Below are positions 7,864 to 16,769 of a stretch of 64,000 nt of DNA, piece after piece. The notes below the pieces were generated by a model. It ran no database searches, was not told the origin of the DNA, and saw only the letters and a program-made list of their open reading frames with translations. The position numbers and the translations under genes are program-made. This DNA comes from Curtobacterium poinsettiae (GTDB lineage: Bacteria > Actinomycetota > Actinomycetes > Actinomycetales > Microbacteriaceae), in the NCBI RefSeq assembly GCF_025677645.1, contig NZ_CP106879.1:1054001-1118000 (forward strand). The letters are read 5' to 3'. The first letter of the stretch is position 1, and each line of letters begins with the position of its first letter.

Positions 7864-8892
7864 ATGACGTCGACTGCGGAGCCGGTGACCGACGCGGAGC
7901 AGTCCGCGCCGGTCACCGGCGGGCGTGCCGGCGGCGGTCCGGTTCAGGGGCCGTCGCGGGATGCCCGTCGAGGTGGGCGCATCGCGGGTCGTCGCTCGCC
8001 GGTCGGGTCGCGGGCGCCGCTCGTCCTGCTGGCCCCGGCGGCGCTGCTGCTCCTGGCCCTCGTCGTCTACCCGCTCGTCCGGCTCGTTGTCATCTCGTTC
8101 CAGGACTACGGGCTGCGGGCGATCTTCACCGGGCAGGCCGGGTTCGCAGGGTTCGCGAACTACACCGGCGTGCTCACCGACGCGAGTTTCTGGCCGGTCA
8201 TCCTGCGCACCGTGCTCGTGACGGGTGCGATGGTCCTCGGCACGATCGTCATCGGCGTGGGAGTGGCGCAGCTGCTCACCCGTCTCGGGGTCGCGATGCG
8301 CACGATCGTCAGCGTCGTGCTCGTGCTGGCCTGGGCGATGCCGAACGTGGCCTCGAGCCTGGTGTGGCAGTGGCTCTTCCAGCCGTTCTACGGCGTGCTC
8401 AACTGGCTCATCACGCAGCTGCGGGTGTTCGGGGACCACACGCAGGACAACTGGGCGTCGCACCCGGGGCAGGCGTACACGATCGTGCTGACGCTCGTCA
8501 TCTGGCAGGCCGTGCCGTTCGTGGCGCTGACGCTGTACGCCGCGCAGTCCCAGATCGCGCCGGAGTACTACGAGGCCGGTGCGCTCGACGGGGCATCGGT
8601 GTGGACGATGTACCGCGCGATCACGCTGCCGGCACTCGCGCCGACGCTGCTGCTCGTGTCGATCCTGTCGGTGATCTGGGACTTCAACGTCTTCAACCAG
8701 ATCTGGCTGCTCACCCGCGGCGGACCGGAGGAGGCCACGCTGACCCTCGGCATCTGGACCTTCGTGCAGTCGTTCGTGTCCAACGCCTACGGGCAGGGGG
8801 CGGCGATCGCCGTGATCTCCACCCTGATCCTCGGGGTGCTCACCAGCTACTACATCCGCCGGCTCGTCCGCAGCGGTGAGGAGGACCTGTGA
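7864..8892 (+). CDS. Sugar ABC transporter permease, MalF type
   Basis: A 342-residue inner-membrane permease. A disordered N-terminal tail of about 50 residues rich in Arg, Gly and Pro precedes six membrane helices (first at about 58-80). The EAA loop that docks the ATPase is EYYEAGALDGASVWTMYRAI (about residues 236-255), followed by TLPAL. It starts 3 bases after the binding-protein stop and overlaps the next permease by 4 bases. No ATPase gene is in this cluster. Confidence 0.9.
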   Translation: MTSTAEPVTDAEQSAPVTGGRAGGGPVQGPSRDARRGGRIAGRRSPVGSRAPLVLLAPAALLLLALVVYPLVRLVVISFQDYGLRAIFTGQAGFAGFANYTGVLTDASFWPVILRTVLVTGAMVLGTIVIGVGVAQLLTRLGVAMRTIVSVVLVLAWAMPNVASSLVWQWLFQPFYGVLNWLITQLRVFGDHTQDNWASHPGQAYTIVLTLVIWQAVPFVALTLYAAQSQIAPEYYEAGALDGASVWTMYRAITLPALAPTLLLVSILSVIWDFNVFNQIWLLTRGGPEEATLTLGIWTFVQSFVSNAYGQGAAIAVISTLILGVLTSYYIRRLVRSGEEDL

Positions 8893-9776
8893 CCGTCTCG
8901 AGAACGGCGCCCCGTGCGGGCAGCGCGTCCGCGCCGGCCCCCGTGCGGGTGCGCAAGCGCAAGCCACGCGTCGTCGCGAACACCATCGCCGTGCTGTTCT
9001 GCCTGGTCTGGGTGTTCCCGATCTACTGGATGGTGAACACCGCCTTCAAGCCCGCCGACGAGGTCACCACGATGACCCCGATCTGGGCGCCGCTGCACCC
9101 GACGCTCGACAACTTCACGCGGGCGCTCACGCAGGAGGGCTTCCTGGTCTACCTGCGGAACTCCGCGATCGTCGTGGTGGCTGCCGTGCTGCTGTCGATC
9201 GTCGTCGGGTTCCTGGCGTCGGCGGCACTGTCGCGGTTCCGGTTCCGCGGACGGCGGGCGATCCTGGTCGCGATCCTGTTCGTGCAGATGATCCCCTCGG
9301 GCGCACTGCTCATCCCGCTGTTCCTGTCGTTCCAGAGCCTGGGGCTGCTGAACAGCTACGTCGGGCTGATCCTGGCGTACGTGGCGAGCGTGCTGCCGTT
9401 CTCGATCTGGGTGATGCGCGGCTTCTTCGTGGCCGTCCCCGTCGAGATCGAGGAGGCGGCGAAGGTGGACGGCGCCGGCACCTTCCGGATCCTGTGGAGC
9501 GTGCTGTTCCCGCTCGTCATGCCCGGGGTCATCGCCACGAGCGTGTTCGCGTTCATCGCGGCGTGGAACGACTACCTGATCGCGTACGTGATGCTCAAGG
9601 ACCAGGGGATGTACACGCTGCCGGTCTGGCTCGCCGGGTTCTCGACGAACAAGGGCACGGACTTCGGTGGGCTGATGGCGGCGAGCGTGCTGTTCTCGAT
9701 CCCGGTCGTGGTCTTCTTCCTCGTCGTGCAGCGCCGGCTGGTGAGCGGGATGACGGCGGGCGCCGTGAAGGGGTAG
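8889..9776 (+). CDS. Sugar ABC transporter permease, MalG type
   Basis: A 295-residue permease, the second half of the channel with the MalF-type protein. A basic N-terminal tail (RVRKRKPR) is followed by six membrane helices. The EAA loop is VEIEEAAKVDGAGTFRILWS (about residues 189-208), with LFPLVMPG after it. It uses a GTG start inside the previous stop. The operon ends here without an ATPase, so a shared MsiK-type ATPase encoded elsewhere presumably energises it, as is common for carbohydrate importers of Actinobacteria. Confidence 0.9.
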   Translation: MTVSRTAPRAGSASAPAPVRVRKRKPRVVANTIAVLFCLVWVFPIYWMVNTAFKPADEVTTMTPIWAPLHPTLDNFTRALTQEGFLVYLRNSAIVVVAAVLLSIVVGFLASAALSRFRFRGRRAILVAILFVQMIPSGALLIPLFLSFQSLGLLNSYVGLILAYVASVLPFSIWVMRGFFVAVPVEIEEAAKVDGAGTFRILWSVLFPLVMPGVIATSVFAFIAAWNDYLIAYVMLKDQGMYTLPVWLAGFSTNKGTDFGGLMAASVLFSIPVVVFFLVVQRRLVSGMTAGAVKG

Positions 9777-9825
9777 CGCTCGGACGACCAGCACCTGTGG
9801 ACGTGTTGGTTGCATGACGGAACGG

Positions 9826-9867
9826 TTGCGTTCTTGTGGGTTTCAGACGTACAGTGCTCGAAACCCA
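9826..9867 (+). promoter_or_regulatory. Promoter of the fructose operon with overlapping inverted repeat
   Basis: A -35-like TTGCGT (9826-9831) and -10-like TACAGT (9850-9855) are spaced 18 bases apart. The inverted repeat TGGGTTTC (9837-9844) / GAAACCCA (9860-9867) brackets the -10 and the likely transcription start. It is a natural operator for the DeoR-type regulator encoded just downstream. The alternative is a hairpin in the leader RNA. Confidence 0.55.
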
Positions 9868-9888
9868 ACGGAACGAAGGAGTTCGGGC

Positions 9889-10677
9889 ATGTACGCAACC
9901 GAGCGGCACGACGCCATCGCCGCGGCGCTGCAGACCGCGGGCCGCGTCTCGGTGGCCGACCTCGCCGAGCACTTCGACGTCACGACCGAGACCGTGCGCC
10001 GCGACCTGGACCTGCTCGAGTCGGCCGGGGTCCTGCGCCGCGTGCACGGGGGAGCGGTCCCCGTCGGGCGCTCGAGCGTCGTCGAACTGACCGTCGCCGA
10101 ACGCGAGGGGCAGCACGGTTCGGCCAAGTCCGCCATCGCCCGGGCCGCCATGCGCCTGGTTCCGCCGACCTTCACCGGCTCGATCGCCCTCGACGCCGGC
10201 ACGACGTGCGCCGCCGTAGCCTCCGAACTCGCCCGCTGGGAGCCGTCCACGCCCGGCGCGACGATCACCGTCGTCACCAACTCGGTGCCGATCGCCGCGA
10301 CCCTGCAGCACAGCGAACACGTCGAGCTGCACCTGCTCGGCGGACGGGTCCGTGGGGTCACGAGCGCCGCGGTCGGCACGGCCACCGTCGAGCAGATCGG
10401 CGCCCTCCGGCCCGACATCGCGTTCGTCGGCGCGAACGGCCTGTCAGCGGGCTTCGGCCTGAGCACCCCCGACGAGTACGAGGCCGCAGTGAAGGGCGCG
10501 TACGTGCTCGCCGCCCGTCGGGCGGTGGTGCTCGCCGACGCCGCCAAGCACGGGGTCGAGGCACTCATGCGGTTCGCGCGGATGGACGAGATCGACACGC
10601 TCGTCACCGACGAGCAGCCGCCGGCCGACCTCGCCGGTGCGCTCGCCGACGCCGACGTCGAGGTGGTCGTCGCATGA
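9889..10677 (+). CDS. DeoR-family regulator of the fructose operon
   Basis: A 262-residue DeoR/GlpR-type regulator. Residues 1-60 form the winged helix-turn-helix (RHDAIAAALQTAGRVSVADL, then FDVTTETVRRDLDLLE). The rest is the DeoRC sensor domain, with the sugar-phosphate site in IALDAGTTCAAVA, VVTNSVPIA and FVGANGLSAGFGL. ATG 9889 has a strong GAAGGAG ribosome-binding site. It is the first gene of an operon with fruK and fruA and overlaps fruK by 4 bases, so it probably responds to fructose-1-phosphate or fructose-1,6-bisphosphate and controls its own promoter. Confidence 0.9.
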   Translation: MYATERHDAIAAALQTAGRVSVADLAEHFDVTTETVRRDLDLLESAGVLRRVHGGAVPVGRSSVVELTVAEREGQHGSAKSAIARAAMRLVPPTFTGSIALDAGTTCAAVASELARWEPSTPGATITVVTNSVPIAATLQHSEHVELHLLGGRVRGVTSAAVGTATVEQIGALRPDIAFVGANGLSAGFGLSTPDEYEAAVKGAYVLAARRAVVLADAAKHGVEALMRFARMDEIDTLVTDEQPPADLAGALADADVEVVVA

Positions 10678-11669
10678 ACGGCCGCATCGTCACGGTCACC
10701 CCGAACCCGTCGCTCGACCGCACGATCGAGCTCGCCGGTGAACTCCAGCGCGGCGCCGTCCAGCGTGCGACCCGGTCCACCGCGGAACCCGGCGGCAAGG
10801 GCGTCAACGTCTCCCGCGTGGTCGTCGCGAGCGGCGGGGACACCGTCGCCGTCCTGCCCGGCGACGAGCTCGACCCGGTCCTGCTCGGCCTTGCCACGCG
10901 CGGCATCCCGACCGCCGCGCTGCCGATCGGGGCGCCCCTCCGCTCGAACGTCACCGTGACCGAGCCGACCGGCACCACGACGAAGCTCAACGAACCCGGC
11001 CCCTCGCTCGCCGGTCGCCTCGACGACCTCGCCGCGCTGGTCGCCGACACCGCGGCTGCCACTGCCACCGGCCCCGCCGCCCGCTGGGTCGTGGTCGCCG
11101 GGTCGCTGCCGCCCGGTCTGCCCGACGACGCACTCGCCGTGCTCGTCCGGGCCGTCCGTGCCCGCCACGGTGCGGACGTCCGGATCGCCGTCGACTCGTC
11201 CGGAGTGCCGTTCACGGCGCTGCTGCAGTCGGGCGAACGGATCGACCTGGTGAAGCCGAACGCCGAGGAACTCGCCGAGGTCGTCGGCGGCGACCCCGAG
11301 GAGTACGAGCGCGACCTCGACGCCGCGGTCGCCGGAGCCCAGCGGATGCGGCGGAGGAACGTCGGTACGGTCTTGCTCACCCTGGGCGGCGCCGGCGCCG
11401 TGCTGGTCTCCGACGAGGGGGCCTTCGCCGCCGCCGCACCCGAGATCGTCGCCCGCTCGACCGTCGGCGCGGGGGACTCCTCGCTCGCCGGCTACCTGCT
11501 CGCCGAGGTCGCCGGAGCGTCACCCGAGCAACGTCTCGCCCAGGCCGTGGCCACCGGTGCCGCGGCCGCAGCACTGCCCGGCAGCGACGTGCCGGCACTC
11601 GACCACACCGACCCGACGGCGGTCTCCGTGCGGGTGCTCGGCACGCACCCGGCCCCCGAACCCGCCTGA
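10674..11669 (+). CDS. fruK: 1-phosphofructokinase
   Basis: A 331-residue cytoplasmic PfkB-family kinase that phosphorylates fructose-1-phosphate, made by the PTS permease encoded next, to fructose-1,6-bisphosphate. The first PfkB signature is PGGKGVNVSRVV (about 39-50). The second, STVGAGDSSLAGYLL, carries the catalytic Asp. The VTPNPSLDRTIEL opening is typical of FruK/LacC. It begins with ATG overlapping the DeoR stop and is followed after 79 bases by fruA. Length is normal for the family. Confidence 0.93.
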   Translation: MNGRIVTVTPNPSLDRTIELAGELQRGAVQRATRSTAEPGGKGVNVSRVVVASGGDTVAVLPGDELDPVLLGLATRGIPTAALPIGAPLRSNVTVTEPTGTTTKLNEPGPSLAGRLDDLAALVADTAAATATGPAARWVVVAGSLPPGLPDDALAVLVRAVRARHGADVRIAVDSSGVPFTALLQSGERIDLVKPNAEELAEVVGGDPEEYERDLDAAVAGAQRMRRRNVGTVLLTLGGAGAVLVSDEGAFAAAAPEIVARSTVGAGDSSLAGYLLAEVAGASPEQRLAQAVATGAAAAALPGSDVPALDHTDPTAVSVRVLGTHPAPEPA

Positions 11670-11748
11670 TCCCCTCCCCACCCCGCCCGACGACCCCACG
11701 AACACCTGCACCACCGCGCGATCAGCGCCATTGCGAAGGAGCAAGCAC

Positions 11749-13836
11749 ATGTCCGCAGACTCGAGTCCGCGCCTCATCAGCGCACAGCTCGTCGGCCTCG
11801 ACGAGGACCTCGGAGCCACGTCGACCGACGTCATCCGGGTGCTCGCCGACCGCGTCGCCGCGACCGGCCGCGCCGCCGACGGCGCCACGCTCGCCGACGA
11901 CGCCGTCAAGCGCGAGGCGAGCGTCGGAACGGGCGTCCCCGGTGGCATCGCCATCCCGCACGCCCGGTCGGCGTCGGTGTCCGAGCCGACGCTGGCGTTC
12001 TCGCGCCTGGCCCGGAAGGTGCCGTTCGGTGCTCCGGACGGCGACGCCGACATCGTCTTCATGATCGCCGTGCCCGAGGGGGCGGACAAGGACCACCTGA
12101 CGGTCCTCTCGACCCTGGCCCGGGCGCTCATCCGTGACGACTTCACGGCCGCGTTGCGGGCCGCGACCACGGCCGACGAGATCGTCCGGTTGGTCGACGA
12201 CGAGGTGGGCGGCGAAGTGGCCGAGGCCGGCGTCGGGAAGGCGAGCAGTGCCTCCGATCCGGCCACCGCGCCCGCCGCCGACCGGAAGGTCTTCGTCGGC
12301 GTCACGGCCTGCCCGACCGGCATCGCGCACACCTACATGGCGGCCGACGCCCTCGTCGCCGCAGCCCAGCGCGCCGGTGCCGAGATGCACGTCGAGACGC
12401 AGGGGTCCTCGCAGGTCGAGCCCCTCGACCCGGCGCTCATCGCCCGTGCCGACGCCGTCGTGTTCGCGGTCGACGTCGACGTCCGCGACCGCGGTCGGTT
12501 CGCCGGCAAGCCGCTGGTGTCCGGACCCGTCAAGCGTGGTGTCGACGAACCCGACGAGATGATCGCCGAGGCCATCCGCGCCTCGGAGGACCCGCACGCC
12601 GCACGCGTGCAGGGCGGCGCCGCCGTCGAGGGCGCGTCCACCGCCAAGAACGAGCACTTCGGTCAGGCGCTCAAGCGCTGGCTGCTCACGGGCGTCAGCT
12701 ACATGATCCCGTTCGTCGCCGGTGGCGGGCTCCTCATCGCGCTCGGCTTCCTGCTGTCGGGGTACCAGATCGCGTCGACCCACGGGGACGACGGCATGAG
12801 CAACGCCGCGTGGACGCTGACCCACTCGACCCTGCTGAACCTGCCGGCGGAGGGCCTGGGCTACTACCTCGGTGCCGCAGCGTTCCAGATCGGACAGGTG
12901 TCGCTCAGCTTCCTCGTCGCCGCGCTCGCCGGCTACATCGCCTACGCGATGGCCGACCGACCCGGCATCGCGCCCGGCTTCGTCGCCGGGTCGATCGCCG
13001 TGTTCATGAACGCCGGGTTCCTCGGTGGTCTGGTCGGCGGCCTCATCGCCGGTGCCGCCGCGTACTGGATCGGGCGCATCCCGACGTGGCGCTGGCTGCG
13101 TGGCCTGATGCCGGTCGTGATCATCCCGCTGTTCGCGTCGATCATCGCCTCGGGCCTCATGCTCCTGGTGCTCGGTGGCCCGATCGCCTGGGTCATGACC
13201 GAGCTCACCGCGTTCCTCAACTCGCTGTCGGGTGCCTCCGCCGTCCTGCTCGGGATCATCCTCGGTCTGATGATGGCGTTCGACCTCGGTGGTCCGGTCA
13301 ACAAGGTGGCGTACGCGTTCGCCGTCGCCGGCCTCGGCGCCGGGACCGCCACGAACGTGGTGCCGTTCGAGATCATGGCCGCGGTGATGGGTGCCGGTAT
13401 GGTGCCGCCGCTCGCGATGGCGCTCGCGTCGACGCTCTTTTACCGGAATGGCTTCACGAAGCCGGAGCGTGAGAACGGCAAGGCCGCATATCTGCTCGGC
13501 CTCTCCTTCATCTCGGAAGGTGCGATCCCGTTCGCCGCGGCCGACCCGCTCCGCGTGATCCCCGCGTCGATGGTCGGTGCCGCCGTCACCGGTGCGATCT
13601 CGATGGCGGTGGGTGTGACCTCGCGGGCACCACATGGTGGCGTGTTCGTCTTCTTCGCGATCGGCAACTTCTGGGCTTGGCTCGGTGCGGTCGTGCTCGG
13701 TGCGTTCATCTCGGCCGGTGTGCTCGTCGCCCTGAAGAAGTGGGTGCGTCGTCGCCCGGTCGACGAGGCCGCTGCGGGCAGCGAGGCTGCCGTGGCCGGC
13801 GAGACGGTGGGCCAGCGCGCGCCGGTCGCCGCGTAG
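11749..13836 (+). CDS. fruA: PTS fructose transporter EIIABC
   Basis: A 695-residue three-domain permease that imports fructose and phosphorylates it at C1. Residues 1-150 are EIIA, with the phospho-acceptor His71 in GIAIPHARS. Residues about 180-285 are EIIB, with the phospho-cysteine Cys188 in GVTACPTGIAHTYMAADAL. The EIIC membrane domain runs from about residue 305, starting at LKRWLLTGVSYMIPFVAGGG. ATG 11749 has a clear GAAGGAG site 8 bases before it. The phosphoryl donors HPr and enzyme I are not in the window. A perfect palindromic terminator follows. Confidence 0.95.
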   Translation: MSADSSPRLISAQLVGLDEDLGATSTDVIRVLADRVAATGRAADGATLADDAVKREASVGTGVPGGIAIPHARSASVSEPTLAFSRLARKVPFGAPDGDADIVFMIAVPEGADKDHLTVLSTLARALIRDDFTAALRAATTADEIVRLVDDEVGGEVAEAGVGKASSASDPATAPAADRKVFVGVTACPTGIAHTYMAADALVAAAQRAGAEMHVETQGSSQVEPLDPALIARADAVVFAVDVDVRDRGRFAGKPLVSGPVKRGVDEPDEMIAEAIRASEDPHAARVQGGAAVEGASTAKNEHFGQALKRWLLTGVSYMIPFVAGGGLLIALGFLLSGYQIASTHGDDGMSNAAWTLTHSTLLNLPAEGLGYYLGAAAFQIGQVSLSFLVAALAGYIAYAMADRPGIAPGFVAGSIAVFMNAGFLGGLVGGLIAGAAAYWIGRIPTWRWLRGLMPVVIIPLFASIIASGLMLLVLGGPIAWVMTELTAFLNSLSGASAVLLGIILGLMMAFDLGGPVNKVAYAFAVAGLGAGTATNVVPFEIMAAVMGAGMVPPLAMALASTLFYRNGFTKPERENGKAAYLLGLSFISEGAIPFAAADPLRVIPASMVGAAVTGAISMAVGVTSRAPHGGVFVFFAIGNFWAWLGAVVLGAFISAGVLVALKKWVRRRPVDEAAAGSEAAVAGETVGQRAPVAA

Positions 13837-13856
13837 TCGACCGCAGCACACGACGG

Positions 13857-13894
13857 ACGGGAGGCCCGGTGCCAGCTGGCACCGGGCCTCCCGT
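13857..13894. terminator. Perfect 38-bp palindromic terminator
   Basis: ACGGGAGGCCCGGTGCCAG is followed directly by its exact reverse complement. It lies between the convergent fruA and CapD-like genes and can stop transcription from both sides. Its core GGTGCCAGCTGGCACC recurs exactly in the palindrome at 53592-53635. Confidence 0.85.
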
Positions 13895-13932
13895 TCGTCG
13901 TCCGGTCGCGTCGCGGGCCGGACGTGCGTCGG

Positions 13933-14967
13933 TCAGGCGGCCATCGCGAGTGCCGACGGGTCGACCTGACCGGGGACGCACTCGACGACGTCGCACGGCG
14001 CGATCGGCGCGACCGACGTGTGGGTGATCTTCGGGTGCACGGGACGACGTTCGGTCTCGCCGCGTCCGATGAGGTCCTCGTGGAGCTTCTCGCCCGCCCG
14101 CAGGCCCGTGAACACGATGTCGGACGGGCTCCCGGTGGCCTGGAGCATGCGCCGTGCGATGTCGAGGATCCGGACCGGGGCGCCCATGTCGAGCACGAGG
14201 ACCTCGCCCGGGTGGGCGATCGCAGCCGACTGGATCACGAGGTGGCACGCCTCGGGGATGGACATGAAGTAGCGGGTGGCGTCCGGGTGGGTGACGGTGA
14301 GGGGTCGGCCGGCGCGGATCAGCTCCGCGAAGAGCGGGAGCATCGAGCCACGGCTGCCGAGGACGTTGCCGAACCGGACCGACACGTAGTCGTGGCCCGT
14401 GTCGGCGGCGGTCCAGGCGGTCAACCGCTCGGCGATGCGCTTGGTCGAGCCGAGCACACTCGTCGGGTTCGCGGCCTTGTCGGTCGAGATGTTCACGAGC
14501 GTCCCGACGCCCGCGGCGGCAGCGGCGCGGAGGACGTTCAGGGTGCCGAGGACGTTCGTCTTCCAGCCTTCGTCCGGGTACTGCTCGAGCATCGGCAGGT
14601 GCTTCAGCGCCGCGGCGTGGAAGACGACGTCGGGCCGGCGGCTCAGCATGATGTCGCGGACGGCGTCGGCGTCGCGGATGTCGGCGAGCACGACGTTCTT
14701 CGTGTCGAGCAGCCCGTGACCGTCCACGGAGACCTGCACCTGCTGCAGGGCGGTCTCGTCGCGGTCGAGCATGATGATCTCCGCCGGCTCGAACCGGACG
14801 AGCTGTCGGCAGAGTTCGCTGCCGATCGAGCCGCCGGCGCCCGTGATCAGCACCGACCGGCCCCGGACGAAGTCGACGGTGATCTCGAGCTCGGCCTCGG
14901 GCTGTCGATCCCCGATCAGTGCGTCGATGTCGAGTCCGTCGAGGCCGGGGATGCTGCGGTGTGCCAT
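13933..14967 (-). CDS. Soluble CapD/FlaA1-like nucleotide-sugar dehydratase or epimerase
   Basis: A 344-residue NAD(P)-dependent short-chain dehydrogenase of the polysaccharide-biosynthesis CapD family, acting on UDP-N-acetylhexosamines in surface polysaccharide synthesis. The nucleotide-binding loop is ITGAGGSIGSELCRQL (about 40-55). Further family motifs are VFHAAALKHLPMLE, ISTDKAANPTSVLGSTKR (the active-site region; Met/Leu replaces the usual Tyr in this family), SVRFGNVLGSRGS and MGAPVRILDIA. Full-length CapD proteins begin with four membrane helices; here the protein starts just before the catalytic domain, so it should be soluble. No other polysaccharide genes are adjacent. Confidence 0.85.
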   Translation of the reverse strand: MAHRSIPGLDGLDIDALIGDRQPEAELEITVDFVRGRSVLITGAGGSIGSELCRQLVRFEPAEIIMLDRDETALQQVQVSVDGHGLLDTKNVVLADIRDADAVRDIMLSRRPDVVFHAAALKHLPMLEQYPDEGWKTNVLGTLNVLRAAAAAGVGTLVNISTDKAANPTSVLGSTKRIAERLTAWTAADTGHDYVSVRFGNVLGSRGSMLPLFAELIRAGRPLTVTHPDATRYFMSIPEACHLVIQSAAIAHPGEVLVLDMGAPVRILDIARRMLQATGSPSDIVFTGLRAGEKLHEDLIGRGETERRPVHPKITHTSVAPIAPCDVVECVPGQVDPSALAMAA

Positions 14968-15027
14968 GGGGTCTCCTCCGTGAAGTCCTCCCCAGTGTGA
15001 CCCGATCGCATGTGAAATGTCAATTGA

Positions 15028-16725
15028 TCATTCGCCGATGTTCGCCGTGACCGCGTCGATGTACGCCGCACGCTCCTCGCGCGAGTGCGGGCGTCCCGGG
15101 ACGCCCGGTCGCTGCTCCCACGGGAACGGGCCGGCCTCGTGCCGGTACTCGATGCCCATGGCCTCGAGCCGGGCGGTGTGCTCGGCCAGGCGCCCGCGGA
15201 ACTCGGCGAGGTCGCGCGGCCCGGTGGTGTCGGCCGACCACAGTGCCTCGGCGAGGGCGGCGACACGGGGGAAGAGCTGGTAGTCGAGCCGACGGGCGGT
15301 GTCGACGTGCTCCGTCCACATGTTGCCCTGGCCGCCGATGACGTGGGCGCGCTCGGCGTCGGTGAGCCCCGACGGCACCGGGTCGAAGGCGAAGACGTCG
15401 TCGACGGTGAGCACGATCGACACTGGGATCGGCTCGGTCGGCAGGTCGCTCTGGCGGTAGTCGAGGTACACCTGGTCGTCCGGCGACGAGATGACGTCGT
15501 GCCCGCGGCGGGCGGCGGTCCGTGCGCCGGTCAGCCCGCGCCACGAGACGACGGTGGCGGAGGGGTCGAGCGTGCCGCCCTCGAGGATCTCGTCCCACCC
15601 GAACGCCCGTCGGCCGTGCGACTCGACGTGTGCGGCGAGCTGTCCGATGATCCAGGCCTGCAGCTGTTCCTCGTCCTGCAGTCCGAGCTCGCGGATGCGC
15701 TCCTGGGTGCGCGGGTCGGTCTCCCACTGCACCTTCGGGCACTCGTCGCCGCCGATGCCTATGTACCCGGAGGGGAAGAGCGCGATGACCTCGTTCAGGA
15801 CGTCCTTGAAGAAGTCGATCGTGGCGTCCTCGGCGTTCAGGACGTCGTCGGCGATGCCCCACTCCGTCCACACCTCGACCGGTGCGCCCGTGACGCCGAG
15901 CGACGGGTAGGCCGCCAGCGCCGCACGGACGTGCCCGGGGGTCTCGATCTCGGGGACGACGGTGACGAACCGGTCGGCCGCGTAGGTCACGATCTCGCGG
16001 ACGTCGTCCTGCGTGTAGTACCCGCCGTGCGGGCGGCCGTCGAACCCGGGGACGACGAGTGTGCCGTCCGGCCCGGGGACGTGCGCGCCGACCTGGGACT
16101 CCCGACGCCAGGACCCGACCTCGGTGAGGCGCGGGTACTTCCGGATCTCGATGCGCCACCCCTGGTCCTCGGTGAGGTGGAAGTGCAGGCGGTTGATCCG
16201 GTGGGCGGCGAGCTGGTCGACCACCCGCATGACCTCGTGCTTCGTGCGGAAGTGCCGGGCGACGTCGAGCATCACGCCGCGCCAGGCGAAGGCGGGAGCG
16301 TCCTCGACCACCACGGCGGGGACGGACCACGGGCCCGTCGCGACCCGGCCGCGACGGTACACGTCCGGGGGCAGCAGCTGCAGCAGTGCTTGCACGCCGT
16401 AGAAGACCCCGGCGGGCGAGCCGCCGACGACGTCGATGCCGTCCGGCGTCACCGTGAGGCGGAACGACTCCGCCCGCTCACCCTCCGGTGTCGTCGGGCC
16501 CGCGGGCAGGGACGGGTCGTCGGCGACGCGCAGTGCGATCGTGCCGGCCCCCGGTGCCGTGTCGTCGAGGGCGTCCCGCACCGGCAGCCCGGTCGATCCC
16601 CGCAGGGTCTGCTGCAGGTACAGTCGGACGGACTCGCTCGCCGGGTCGGCGGCGATCCGGGTCGACGGGGTGATCTCGAAGGCCCCGGCACCGGGAGCGG
16701 TGCGGCGCGGTCGTGGGACGAGCAT
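15028..16725 (-). CDS. Beta-N-acetylhexosaminidase, GH20
   Basis: A 565-residue glycoside hydrolase family 20 enzyme that removes terminal GlcNAc/GalNAc from chito-oligosaccharides or glycans. Residues 15-135 form the GH20b domain; the catalytic TIM barrel begins near FAWRGVMLDVARHF (147-160). The catalytic pair is Asp327-Glu328 in YIGIGGDECPK; the substrate-binding region HFHLTEDQGWRIEIRKYP is also clear. No signal peptide is seen, so the enzyme looks cytoplasmic and would act on imported sugars. I start at ATG 16725; a TTG 21 bases upstream is possible. It is divergent from a ROK regulator. Confidence 0.92.
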   Translation of the reverse strand: MLVPRPRRTAPGAGAFEITPSTRIAADPASESVRLYLQQTLRGSTGLPVRDALDDTAPGAGTIALRVADDPSLPAGPTTPEGERAESFRLTVTPDGIDVVGGSPAGVFYGVQALLQLLPPDVYRRGRVATGPWSVPAVVVEDAPAFAWRGVMLDVARHFRTKHEVMRVVDQLAAHRINRLHFHLTEDQGWRIEIRKYPRLTEVGSWRRESQVGAHVPGPDGTLVVPGFDGRPHGGYYTQDDVREIVTYAADRFVTVVPEIETPGHVRAALAAYPSLGVTGAPVEVWTEWGIADDVLNAEDATIDFFKDVLNEVIALFPSGYIGIGGDECPKVQWETDPRTQERIRELGLQDEEQLQAWIIGQLAAHVESHGRRAFGWDEILEGGTLDPSATVVSWRGLTGARTAARRGHDVISSPDDQVYLDYRQSDLPTEPIPVSIVLTVDDVFAFDPVPSGLTDAERAHVIGGQGNMWTEHVDTARRLDYQLFPRVAALAEALWSADTTGPRDLAEFRGRLAEHTARLEAMGIEYRHEAGPFPWEQRPGVPGRPHSREERAAYIDAVTANIGE

Positions 16726-16769
16726 GTCGGAGCCACCATTCCTCAATGATCTTTCGTAATGTGGAGGCT

